NCBI GenBank assembly: GCA_947175805.1
Contig: CAMWOF010000029.1
Span: 1-13,396, forward strand
Origin: an uncultured Clostridiaceae bacterium
Lineage (GTDB): Bacteria; Bacillota; Clostridia; Lachnospirales; Lachnospiraceae
Length of the DNA stretch: 13,396 bases
Direction of reading: 5' to 3'
Position numbers and translations under genes: made by a program. Positions 1 to 6,893 of this stretch are shown here, piece by piece (position 1 is the stretch's first letter; each line of letters opens with the position of its first letter). A model generated the notes under the pieces. That model had not been told where the DNA came from. It made no database searches and worked only from the letters and a program-made list of their open reading frames with translations.

Positions 1-708
1 GGAGAAGTATATGTGTTTGGAAAAAGCGTGAATCAGAATTCCACAGCGGTTCGGGAAGATATCGGAGTTGTTTTTGATGAGATGGGATTCCATGATTTTT
101 TAACGGCAAAGCAGATTAGCACAATCATGAAGAATGTATATAAAAACTGGAATGAGGAAAGGTATTTTGAATATCTGAAGCTTTTTTCCCTTCCCACGAA
201 AAAAGCCTGTGGTTCTTTTTCAAGGGGTATGAGAATGAAGCTTCAGATTGCTGCGGCTCTGTCACATGAGGCGAAGCTTCTCATTATGGACGAGCCCACC
301 AGTGGTCTAGATCCCATTGTGAGAAATGAGATGCTTCAGATTTTTCGTGAATATGTGATAGAAGAGGATCACACGATTCTTTTATCCTCCCATATTACAG
401 GCGATTTGGAAAAGCTGGCAGATGAGGTTGTGTTTATTGACGGCGGAAAAATTGTGTTAAAGGGAAACAAGGACGAAATTCTTGAAAAGCATGGTATTTT
501 ACGTTGTAAAAAGGATGAGCTGGAGAATATAAGCGAATCTCTGGTTGTGTCAGCAGAGCTTTCCGGTTTCGGAGCGGAAGTTTTGGTAAATGATAGAAAA
601 GCAGCCAAAAAGCTATATCCGGAAATGGTGATAGAGCCGGCGGGACTTGATGAGATTATGATTTACTATGTAAATAAGACAAAAAGATATAAAGTATCGG
701 AAAGGTAA
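1..708 (+). CDS. ABC transporter ATP-binding protein, 5'-truncated
   Basis: This is the ATPase of a drug/peptide-type ABC-2 exporter; it would sit on the cytoplasmic face and power the two permeases that follow. The frame is open from base 1 (GEVYVFGK), so the true start and the Walker A lie upstream; the GTG at 13 is an internal codon, not a start. Visible in order are the Q-loop region (IGVVFDE), a variant signature (SFSRGMRMKLQIA in place of LSGGQ, common in the CcmA/BcrA-like group), Walker B with D-loop (LLIMDEPTSGLDP) and the switch histidine (ILLSSH). A C-terminal segment of about 80 residues follows the nucleotide-binding core. The stop lies 8 nt before the next start, with AAGGGAG in the gap, so the genes are co-transcribed. 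The family is certain; the substrate is not known. Confidence 0.95.
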   Translation, partial: GEVYVFGKSVNQNSTAVREDIGVVFDEMGFHDFLTAKQISTIMKNVYKNWNEERYFEYLKLFSLPTKKACGSFSRGMRMKLQIAAALSHEAKLLIMDEPTSGLDPIVRNEMLQIFREYVIEEDHTILLSSHITGDLEKLADEVVFIDGGKIVLKGNKDEILEKHGILRCKKDELENISESLVVSAELSGFGAEVLVNDRKAAKKLYPEMVIEPAGLDEIMIYYVNKTKRYKVSER

Positions 709-716
709 GGGAGCTT

Positions 717-1484
717 ATGCGGGGATTATTGATAAAAGATTTTTTCTGCCTGAAAAAACAGCTGATAAACTATGCCGTTACCATTGTTGGAGTTGTTGTT
801 ATTTCCATTCTGTTTGTTTTAAGCTATAATTTTGGAAATATTCACGCAGGGATTGTAGAGATGATTGACTCCGGTGAAGGGACACAGGCAGAAGTTGCCC
901 GGTTTGCAAGTTTGGCACTGCTTTGTTTTATGCTGATACCCATTGCATGTGCGGGAGATATCAAGAATCTGGTTACTGATGATGAAAATGCGTCCTTTTA
1001 TAAAGTCGCAGCGGCATTGCCGGTTTCCATCAGAAAACGGGTGGGAAGCAGATTTATAACAGGTTATTTGTTTATTGTCGTAGGGGTGGCAATTGACTTT
1101 ATCATGACTATCGTTTTGTCATCTCTGACAGATATCATTTCTTTCGGGAAATGTTGTGGCGTGATTGTGTCCTTTGCGTCATTTATGGTGATGAATATCA
1201 GTTTGTTTATTTTATTAGTGCATTTTCTGGGTAAAGGAAGTGCTGCATATGCCAATATCATTTTGTGTCTAATTGAGCTGGTTATATGTATAGCTGCCAG
1301 CTTTGACAGACTGAAGGGCTTTCTATTTGATTCTGATGAAAATGCATTGTCAGATTTATATGATCAGGCAACAGGGTTTATGTTCCATAAATCATATATT
1401 CTGTTCGCTGCCGCAGTCATCGTTTCCGGTGGAGCATATTTTGCGGCAGTGTATATAGCCGGAAGAAAGCGGGGTGTGGCATAA
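717..1484 (+). CDS. ABC-2 type transporter permease (first of two)
   Basis: This 255-residue integral membrane protein is the likely transmembrane partner of the preceding ATPase. The N-terminus (MRGLLIKDFF) has the short cytoplasmic L-x-KDF motif typical of the ABC-2 permease group often labelled ABC2_membrane_5. About six hydrophobic segments are visible, near residues 17-38, 62-82, 110-133, 142-170, 176-196 and 229-250. Between helices 2 and 3 lies the acidic/aromatic stretch followed by AALPVS, which matches the D...LPxS cytoplasmic loop of this family. The ATG at 717 is preceded by AGGGAG. The stop TAA shares one base with the next ATG (TAATG), indicating translational coupling. The substrate cannot be read from the sequence. 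Confidence 0.88.
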   Translation: MRGLLIKDFFCLKKQLINYAVTIVGVVVISILFVLSYNFGNIHAGIVEMIDSGEGTQAEVARFASLALLCFMLIPIACAGDIKNLVTDDENASFYKVAAALPVSIRKRVGSRFITGYLFIVVGVAIDFIMTIVLSSLTDIISFGKCCGVIVSFASFMVMNISLFILLVHFLGKGSAAYANIILCLIELVICIAASFDRLKGFLFDSDENALSDLYDQATGFMFHKSYILFAAAVIVSGGAYFAAVYIAGRKRGVA

Positions 1485-2239
1485 TGGCAGGGCTTTTATA
1501 TAAAGATTTTGTTGGAATCAAGGGAAAGCGAATCATATGGACGCTGATTGGATGCACGGTTTTATTGATAATAGTAAGACTTGCATTTCCGGGAAATGTG
1601 GCTGCAGCTACGGAAACAGGAGATGTGAGGGATTCTTTTGTGGTCATGCTGACTTTGCTTTTCATTGCATTTGGTTTTGTGCTGCCCTCCGGATGGACCG
1701 CCGCCATCTGCAAAAATGATGAGAAGTATAAAACCAGACAGTTTACCAGAGTGCTGCCTCTTGATAAAAATGCATATATTGCATCGAAATACATATTTAT
1801 TGGGATTGCTGTCTATGTTTTGTATTCAATGGAAACCATGTGGATTATCATTTTTAACAGTGTGGCAGGAGATAATGCAAGCAGGGAGCTAATCTCTGCA
1901 TTCTCTCAATTTCTGCCGGTATTTTGCGGAATCTCTCTTTTACTTGCGTCGATAGAATTACCGTTTTTTATAATGCTGGGAGTGAAAAAAGGCTCCGTGG
2001 TAAAAATTGCACTTTTAGAGGGAGGGGCTTTTCTTGCAATAGTATATTTGTTTTTTGGCAATCTAAAGGTTTTTGAGAATTTTGACATCAATGTTTTTGT
2101 AAGCTGGTGTCAGGAACACATGGTTGTTGTAACACTGTATTCTATCCTGTCGCCGGTTTTGAATCTTGTTGTTTTTTTGCTTTCCTATCGGATAACCTGC
2201 AGAGTCAGCAAAAACAGGGAGGTGGAAATCGATGGATAA
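1484..2239 (+). CDS. ABC-2 type transporter permease (second of two)
   Basis: This 251-residue membrane protein is a diverged paralogue of the preceding permease. It has the same start motif (MAGLLYKDF), about six transmembrane segments (roughly 15-35, 50-72, 100-125, 137-165, 170-192, 207-235) and the family loop with RVLPLDKN after the second helix. The two permeases probably form a heterodimer with the upstream ATPase. The start overlaps the previous stop by one base, and the end overlaps the next gene by 8 nt (ATGGATAA), so all are likely translated from one message by coupling. An exporter or immunity role against a peptide or membrane-active compound fits the layout, but that is inference from gene order only. 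Confidence 0.87.
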   Translation: MAGLLYKDFVGIKGKRIIWTLIGCTVLLIIVRLAFPGNVAAATETGDVRDSFVVMLTLLFIAFGFVLPSGWTAAICKNDEKYKTRQFTRVLPLDKNAYIASKYIFIGIAVYVLYSMETMWIIIFNSVAGDNASRELISAFSQFLPVFCGISLLLASIELPFFIMLGVKKGSVVKIALLEGGAFLAIVYLFFGNLKVFENFDINVFVSWCQEHMVVVTLYSILSPVLNLVVFLLSYRITCRVSKNREVEIDG

Positions 2240-3128
2240 AAAATTAGAAGCAAAGCGGCTTTTGGTTTATCTTGCTTTTGCATTTGGATTTACATGGATT
2301 GTTTTTTTTGCTTATATTCTTTCAGGCAATATCTGGGCGGCAGACGGTGAAATTTCCGGCATGGACCAGTTTGTGAGTCTTGGAATGCTTTGCCCGACAT
2401 TAGCAATGTTACTTGCGAGATATGTGACGAAGGAGGGCTTTGCAGTTACAGGAAAGGATTCTATGCTTCTTGGAATCAGTTTTAAAGATAAGAAGTGGTT
2501 ATATTTTGTAATCGCTATGCTTCTGCCATGGATTTATTTTGAACTGGGTAATGGGCTGTTCCTTCTTTTTTCACCTCAGGCTTTTGATGCTGATTATCCG
2601 GCAACTTTGGGAATCGCAGACAATGAACGGGCAATTCTCTATATGCAGCCAATCGCCATGATAGTTTCGGGTACACTGACTTCATTTGCCGCTTTTGGAG
2701 AGGAAGCCGGATGGCGGGGATATATGATGCCTAAAATGATAAACCTTTGGGGAGTCAGAAAAGCAGTTGTCATTGGTGGAGTCATATGGGGAATATGGCA
2801 CTGGCCTCTTACCTATGTGGGACATAATTTTGGCATGGAATATTTCGGATATCCATATACAGGCTTTGTGGCAATGTGTATCATGTGTGTGTTTATGGGA
2901 ATGATACTTACCTATGTGACATATAAGTCTGGTTCCATATGGCCTGCAGTCATCCTTCATGCAATCAATAACGCATCGCCGTCTATTTTGCAATATTTTA
3001 TAAATAGAGATAAATTAACCGGCTGGCAGGCAGATAGTGTGATATCGTTTTTGATTTATTTCATACCAATGATGGTGATTGGAATTTTTATATTTAGTGT
3101 TGAAAGAAAGCAGATTGTCATGTTATAA
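2232..3128 (+). CDS. CPBP family intramembrane (putative) metalloprotease
   Basis: This 298-residue polytopic membrane protein belongs to the CPBP/Abi family (CAAX protease and bacteriocin-processing-like). All three signature motifs are present: EEAGWRGY (Glu157-Glu158, Arg162), an H motif in GVIWGIWHWPL (His190) and HAINNA (His243, Asn247). These are the residues that form the presumed metal-binding and catalytic site in this family. Hydrophobic segments occur near 10-30, 48-63, 88-113, 138-155, 177-195, 210-230 and 268-290. The ATG at 2232 overlaps the permease stop and is preceded by GGGAGGTGG, a strong ribosome binding site. In Firmicutes such proteins often accompany bacteriocin immunity or peptide export genes; whether this one cleaves a substrate or acts as a non-catalytic immunity protein is unknown. 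Confidence 0.92.
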   Translation: MDKKLEAKRLLVYLAFAFGFTWIVFFAYILSGNIWAADGEISGMDQFVSLGMLCPTLAMLLARYVTKEGFAVTGKDSMLLGISFKDKKWLYFVIAMLLPWIYFELGNGLFLLFSPQAFDADYPATLGIADNERAILYMQPIAMIVSGTLTSFAAFGEEAGWRGYMMPKMINLWGVRKAVVIGGVIWGIWHWPLTYVGHNFGMEYFGYPYTGFVAMCIMCVFMGMILTYVTYKSGSIWPAVILHAINNASPSILQYFINRDKLTGWQADSVISFLIYFIPMMVIGIFIFSVERKQIVML

Positions 3129-3303
3129 TAACGGTATTATACATATGGGTACTTTTTTGTCTTTGCTGTTTGTGCAGGGTAGCGCCTTAGGAGTCTGGTT
3201 TCATGTATTCTTCTAATACTTGAGAAATTGTGGGGACACATAAGGCCCCTATATATGCACCCTCAAACCATCTAGTTTATCTATGAAAGAAAGGATGTAT
3301 TCT
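3129..3303 (+). other. Intergenic region between the ABC/CPBP module and the chemoreceptor gene
   Basis: At 3124-3141, overlapping the CPBP stop codon, TATAATA and TATTATA form a 7-bp AU-rich stem around an ACGG loop. A run of six T at 3153-3158 lies 11 nt further on, too far for a canonical terminator, so termination here is only possible. Upstream of the receptor, TTGTGG with TATATA 16 nt later (about 3226-3253) is a weak sigma-A promoter candidate. I found no clear sigma-28 (TAAA-N15-GCCGATAA-like) site, although one might be expected before a chemoreceptor. Confidence 0.35.
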
Positions 3304-4956
3304 ATGCGAAAAAGTATCAAATTTATGGTTGCCTTAAGGATAGTGGCAGCCCTTATTTCTGTATTTCTCCTTGGCTATGTGATAACGAAAAACATTTCCA
3401 ATATTAAGAGTATGCAGGAAGCCGATGCTGCGACAACGACACTGCTTAACAAGGTGCAGTCAGCAGAGATTGCACATTATAAGTGGTCTGCAAACCTCAG
3501 CAATGCATTATATGCAGGCACAGAGTTTACCGGTAGTACAGACCCTACGGGGTGTGTTTTGGGAAAATGGCTTTATGGTGAGGCAGATACGGATGATCCT
3601 GTGATTTTGGATTTTCAGGCGAAGCTAGAGCCTCTGCACAAGGAGCTTCATGGGTCTGCAGTGTATGTGCTGGAGCAGTTTGAGACCAACCCTGAGGAGG
3701 CACGGTCTTATTATCAGGAGACGATTCTTTCCAATCTTACCACATTGGTGGGATTGTTGGATCAGGTGGTAGAGTATGAGACGAAGCTCAGTGAGGAAAG
3801 CCAGCAGCATATGCATGACATGATACAAAGCATGCATCGATTGTGCATTATTTTCCTTTGTATTGTGCTGTTTTGCCTGGTAAGCCTGATACAGTATGTG
3901 CTGGCGCATGTGGTGAAGCCGATTGTACGGATTACAGAAGAGAGCCGGCCGCTGCAGGAGGGCAGGCTGAAGTTTGAGTTTGAGCACAATGAAGACAACG
4001 AATTAGGTGATTTGACAAACACGCTGAGGAAGTCCATGGGCTTAATCCACAGCTATGTAGATGACCTTAGGCATATTATGGAGCAACTGTCTCAGGGTAA
4101 TTTTGACGTTTCTACAGCTGTGCCATATATCGGGGATTTCCAGTCGATTAAAGAGGCATTGGATAGCTTTGCTGTCACGCTTTCCGGTGCGATTGGAAAT
4201 ATATGTGAGGTGCAGCATCGGGTATCGTCTCATGCAGGGAAGCTTTCTGGCAGTGCACAGTCATTGGCGCAGGGAGCGACAGAGCAGGCAGGCTCTGTAA
4301 GGGAGCTTCATGAAACATTGGCGGAGCTTTCCAGCGCTGCGAATCAAAACGTGCAGATGGCATCAGAGGCGCAGGACAATGCAAGACTGACCAGTGAACA
4401 GGTGTCCATCAGTGGTGAACAGATGGAGCAGATGGTCGATGCTATGGCAGATATCAGCAATTCATCCCAGCAGATTAGTAATGTCATAGCTACGATTGAA
4501 AATATAGCATTCCAGATTAATATTCTGGCGCTCAACGCAGCAGTGGAGGCGGCGAGGGCAGGAGAGGCAGGAAAGGGCTTCGCCGTAGTGGCAGAGGAGG
4601 TCCGTAATCTGGCGGCTAAATCTGATGAAGCGGCTAAGGCAACGAAGGAATTGATTGAAAACTCTTCCCATACTACAAGACGGGGAGGAGAGATTGTCGG
4701 TGAGGTGTCTGAGACATTGAAAACGACGCTTGATTTGGTAGTAAAGTCTAATGAGTATATTTCTTCCATTGCGGAGGCAGTACAGAGTGAGGCGGAATCT
4801 ATTTCACAAGTTACTACGGGAATCACTCAGATTTCCGCAGTGGTGGAGATGAATTCAGCCAGCAGCGAGGAGGCAGCGGCAGTCAGTACAGAGCTGTTTG
4901 AACAGGTTCGTGTTTTGGAGGAGCAGACAAGTAAATTCCAACTGAAGCGCATGTAA
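3304..4956 (+). CDS. Methyl-accepting chemotaxis protein with an extracellular CZB (zinc-binding) domain
   Basis: This transmembrane chemoreceptor signals to the CheA/CheW array. I chose the ATG at 3304 (550 aa) because AAAGGA lies 8 nt before it; ATGs at 3283 and 3295 have no ribosome binding site. Order: TM1 about 8-28; external domain 29-180; TM2 about 181-201; HAMP about 202-255, then a second HAMP-like segment to about 300; and the coiled-coil signalling domain. The highly conserved hairpin tip runs 400-437 (IAFQINILALNAAVEAARAG, then GKGFAVVAEEVRNLA). The external domain contains the CZB pattern: His58 with Trp61, Cys84 followed by LGKWL, then His112 and His116. There is no C-terminal NWETF-like pentapeptide. 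It is monocistronic, with a terminator after it, and no che genes adjoin. The ligand is unknown; zinc- or redox-linked sensing is inferred from the domain. Confidence 0.93.
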   Translation: MRKSIKFMVALRIVAALISVFLLGYVITKNISNIKSMQEADAATTTLLNKVQSAEIAHYKWSANLSNALYAGTEFTGSTDPTGCVLGKWLYGEADTDDPVILDFQAKLEPLHKELHGSAVYVLEQFETNPEEARSYYQETILSNLTTLVGLLDQVVEYETKLSEESQQHMHDMIQSMHRLCIIFLCIVLFCLVSLIQYVLAHVVKPIVRITEESRPLQEGRLKFEFEHNEDNELGDLTNTLRKSMGLIHSYVDDLRHIMEQLSQGNFDVSTAVPYIGDFQSIKEALDSFAVTLSGAIGNICEVQHRVSSHAGKLSGSAQSLAQGATEQAGSVRELHETLAELSSAANQNVQMASEAQDNARLTSEQVSISGEQMEQMVDAMADISNSSQQISNVIATIENIAFQINILALNAAVEAARAGEAGKGFAVVAEEVRNLAAKSDEAAKATKELIENSSHTTRRGGEIVGEVSETLKTTLDLVVKSNEYISSIAEAVQSEAESISQVTTGITQISAVVEMNSASSEEAAAVSTELFEQVRVLEEQTSKFQLKRM

Positions 4957-4994
4957 TATAAGTAATATTAAGTAAGAAAATATGATTTACACAC

Positions 4995-5037
4995 AAAACC
5001 GTATCTGTCAGATGGCAGGTACGGTTTTAGGTTTTTT
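4995..5037 (+). terminator. Intrinsic terminator after the chemoreceptor gene
   Basis: Two 13-nt arms (4995-5007 and 5016-5028) pair AAAACCGTATCTG with CAGGTACGGTTTT, containing a single T-G wobble, around an 8-nt loop. AGG and six T (5032-5037) follow. It lies 38 nt after the receptor stop and separates that gene from the ilvN promoter. The A-rich 5' arm and T-rich 3' arm could let it work partly in both directions, but no convergent gene is present. Confidence 0.9.
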
Positions 5038-5086
5038 AAAGGCCAGTATACTGTTGATATTTTTCGTGTTACACGGATAACAATCA

Positions 5087-5115
5087 TTGACAACAAAAGG
5101 AAGAATTGTTACAAT
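5087..5115 (+). promoter_or_regulatory. Predicted sigma-A promoter of ilvN-ilvC
   Basis: TTGACA (5087-5092, a perfect -35) is separated by 17 nt from TACAAT (5110-5115, 5 of 6 for the -10). A TG one base before it (5107-5108) supplies an extended -10. Transcription should begin near 5121-5123. It lies directly after the chemoreceptor terminator. A short near-palindrome, CGTGT-T-ACACG (5065-5075), sits 11 nt upstream of the -35 and could be a regulator site, though this is weak. No T-box is visible in the leader of about 80 nt. Confidence 0.85.
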
Positions 5116-5200
5116 GGCATATGGGAAATGCCTTGCGCGGCCGGCGGTACGGATGCTGTGGCTGTGTCCGGGTACAGAAAAAGAAAGAAGGGTGGTTATC

Positions 5201-5689
5201 ATGAAAAAGAGAGTGCTTTCCCTGCTGATGGATAATACTCCCGGCGTACTGGGACGTGTGTCCGGTATGTTCAGCCGAAGGGGTTATAATATTGACAGTT
5301 TGACTGTAGGGATTACAGAGGACCCTGCGTACTCCCGCATGACTGTAGTGGTTAGCGGAGATGACCGTATCTTGGACCAGATTGAGAAGCAGCTTTTAAA
5401 GCTGGTAGATGTGGTTTCCGTGGAGGAGTTAGAGGACGGTTTGTCAGTCTGCCGTGAGCTGGTGCTTGTAAAAGTAAAGGCAGATAAGGAAGAAAAACAG
5501 CAGATTATTGCTATTGCGGATGTGTTCCGTGCTAAGATTGTGGATGTATCGTTGGATTCACTCATGATTGAACTGACAGGCAATGTGAATAAGATTGAAG
5601 CGTTTATCCGGCTGTTGGACGGATTTACGATTAAGTCTTTGGTGAGAACCGGATTGACCGGCTTATCAAGAGGTAATTTTGGTGAGTAA
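5201..5689 (+). CDS. ilvN: Acetolactate synthase, small (regulatory) subunit
   Basis: This is the regulatory subunit of acetohydroxyacid synthase, the first shared enzyme of valine, leucine and isoleucine synthesis. It activates the catalytic subunit and confers feedback inhibition by valine. The 162-residue protein has an N-terminal ACT domain (about 2-75) with DNTPGVLGRV and RRGYNIDSLTVG; Asn12, Gly15 and Asn30 match residues of the valine site in IlvH. A C-terminal small-subunit domain follows (about 80-160). I chose the ATG at 5201 because AAGGGTGG lies 5 nt before it and homology begins there. The frame is open back to an ATG at 5087, but that lies in the -35 box, so it is upstream of transcription. 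The catalytic subunit gene (ilvB) is not adjacent and must be encoded elsewhere. The symbol ilvH would be equally valid. Confidence 0.95.
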   Translation: MKKRVLSLLMDNTPGVLGRVSGMFSRRGYNIDSLTVGITEDPAYSRMTVVVSGDDRILDQIEKQLLKLVDVVSVEELEDGLSVCRELVLVKVKADKEEKQQIIAIADVFRAKIVDVSLDSLMIELTGNVNKIEAFIRLLDGFTIKSLVRTGLTGLSRGNFGE

Positions 5690-5712
5690 TTATTTCGGGG
5701 AGCCGAAATAAT
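5689..5712 (+). other. Perfect 10-bp RNA hairpin between ilvN and ilvC
   Basis: ATTATTTCGG and CCGAAATAAT pair perfectly around a GGAG loop; the first base is the last base of the ilvN stop codon. A T run (5722-5727) begins 9 nt after the stem and runs into the ilvC ribosome binding site. This is too distant for a standard terminator. It more likely sets mRNA stability or processing between the two genes, or causes partial attenuation. Confidence 0.7.
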
Positions 5713-5742
5713 ACTACATATATTTTTTAGGAGGAATGAGAA

Positions 5743-6765
5743 GTGTCAGAGGCAAAGATTTTTTATCAGGAAGATTGTAACTTATCGTTATTAGATGGAA
5801 AGACGATTGCTGTAATCGGTTACGGTAGTCAGGGACATGCACACGCATTAAATGCGAAAGAGTCAGGCTGTCATGTTATTATCGGTTTATATGAGGGCAG
5901 TAAATCCTGGGCGAAGGCAGAGGCGCAGGGCTTTGAGGTATATACGGCAGCAGAAGCGGCAAAGAAAGCGGATATCATTATGATTCTGATTAATGATGAG
6001 CTTCAGGCTGACATGTATAAGAAGGACATTGAGCCGAACCTGGAGGCCGGCAATATGCTGATGTTTGCCCATGGCTTTAACATTCATTTCGGCTGTATTA
6101 AGCCTCCAAAGGACGTGGACGTTACCATGGTTGCACCGAAGGGACCGGGGCATACAGTACGTTCCGAGTATCAGGTAGGAAAGGGTGTTCCTTGTCTGGT
6201 TGCTGTGGAGCAGGATGCTACAGGGAAGGCACAGGATATCGCACTGGCGTATGCTTTGGCGATTGGCGGTGCAAGAGCCGGTGTATTGGAGACTACCTTC
6301 CGGACAGAGACAGAGACGGATTTGTTTGGTGAGCAGGCTGTACTTTGCGGCGGTGTATGTGCGCTGATGCAGGCAGGCTTTGAGACGCTCTGCGAGGCAG
6401 GCTATGATCCGAGAAATGCATATTTTGAGTGTATTCATGAGATGAAGTTGATTGTGGATTTGATTTATCAGTCAGGCTTTGCCGGTATGCGGTATTCTAT
6501 TTCCAATACCGCAGAGTATGGTGATTATGTAACGGGACCGAAGATTATCACGGATGAAACTAAGAAGACGATGAAGAAGATTCTCTCCGATATTCAGGAT
6601 GGTACCTTTGCAAAGGAATTCTTATTAGATATGTCGCCGGCAGGACGCCAGGTTCATTTCCAGGCTATGAGAAAGTTAGCGGCAGAGCATCCGGCAGAGA
6701 AGGTTGGAGAGGAAGTCCGCAAGCTGTATAGCTGGAATGGCGAGGACAAGTTAATTAATAATTAA
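5743..6765 (+). CDS. ilvC: Ketol-acid reductoisomerase (class I)
   Basis: This enzyme converts 2-acetolactate or 2-aceto-2-hydroxybutyrate to the dihydroxy acids of valine/leucine and isoleucine synthesis, using Mg2+ and a nicotinamide cofactor. The protein has 340 residues, the usual class I length. The Rossmann motif GYGSQGHAHALN starts at Gly26; His110 is in AHGFNIHF; metal ligands Asp193 and Glu197 are in TDLFGEQ; Glu229 and Glu233 are in ECIHEMK; and the substrate serine lies in YSISNTAEYG (about 252-254). The start is GTG at 5743, with AGGAGG 8 nt before it. The cofactor loop after the second strand reads GLYEGSKSW (48-56), with Tyr50 and Glu51 where NADPH enzymes usually have Arg-Lys, so cofactor preference may differ. 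It is co-transcribed with ilvN and followed by a terminator. Confidence 0.97.
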   Translation: MSEAKIFYQEDCNLSLLDGKTIAVIGYGSQGHAHALNAKESGCHVIIGLYEGSKSWAKAEAQGFEVYTAAEAAKKADIIMILINDELQADMYKKDIEPNLEAGNMLMFAHGFNIHFGCIKPPKDVDVTMVAPKGPGHTVRSEYQVGKGVPCLVAVEQDATGKAQDIALAYALAIGGARAGVLETTFRTETETDLFGEQAVLCGGVCALMQAGFETLCEAGYDPRNAYFECIHEMKLIVDLIYQSGFAGMRYSISNTAEYGDYVTGPKIITDETKKTMKKILSDIQDGTFAKEFLLDMSPAGRQVHFQAMRKLAAEHPAEKVGEEVRKLYSWNGEDKLINN

Positions 6766-6789
6766 TCTTTGTTGATTAACTGCATAAAA

Positions 6790-6807
6790 GTTCAGGTGTT
6801 CCTGAAC
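6790..6807 (+). other. 7-bp hairpin after ilvC
   Basis: GTTCAGG and CCTGAAC pair perfectly around a TGTT loop, 24 nt after the ilvC stop. No T run follows, so on its own it is not an intrinsic terminator. It precedes the terminator at 6828 and may protect the 3' end of the ilv message. Confidence 0.5.
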
Positions 6808-6827
6808 ACAGATTTAAGAGACAGGGG

Positions 6828-6865
6828 ATGGGGCGCTTAAGTTTGGGTGCCCCATTTCTGGTTTT
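6828..6865 (+). terminator. Probable intrinsic terminator of ilvN-ilvC
   Basis: Arms 6828-6836 (ATGGGGCGC) and 6847-6855 (GTGCCCCAT) form a 9-bp GC-rich stem with one G-T wobble around a 10-nt loop. TTCTGGTTTT follows. The T tract is interrupted, so read-through into the foldase gene is plausible. An ATG in the 5' arm opens the same frame as the foldase, but its place inside the stem and lack of a ribosome binding site argue against use. Confidence 0.65.
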
Positions 6866-6893
6866 AGGAAACAGATATTATTGGAGTGTTGTT

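Noticed and set aside
3283..3303. Upstream ATGs at 3283 and 3295 for the chemoreceptor
   Set aside because: The only AAAGGA site is placed correctly for the ATG at 3304.
4344..4826. 160-codon open frame on the minus strand within the chemoreceptor gene
   Set aside because: Shadow of the biased codons of the signalling domain; no ribosome binding site or recognisable domain.
5074..5084. CGGATAACAAT, identical to the core half of the E. coli lac operator
   Set aside because: An 11-nt one-sided match without the symmetric half or any lac gene; most likely chance.
5087..5200. N-terminal extension of IlvN from an ATG at 5087 or 5114
   Set aside because: These codons lie in the -35 and -10 boxes of the predicted promoter, there is no ribosome binding site, and IlvN homology begins at 5201.
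5887..6438. 183-codon open frame on the minus strand within ilvC
   Set aside because: Antisense shadow of a conserved enzyme gene; its translation looks like no known protein.
6828..6893. 22-residue extension of the foldase from an ATG at 6828
   Set aside because: This ATG is inside the stem of the probable ilv terminator and has no ribosome binding site, while GGAG precedes the ATG at 6894.
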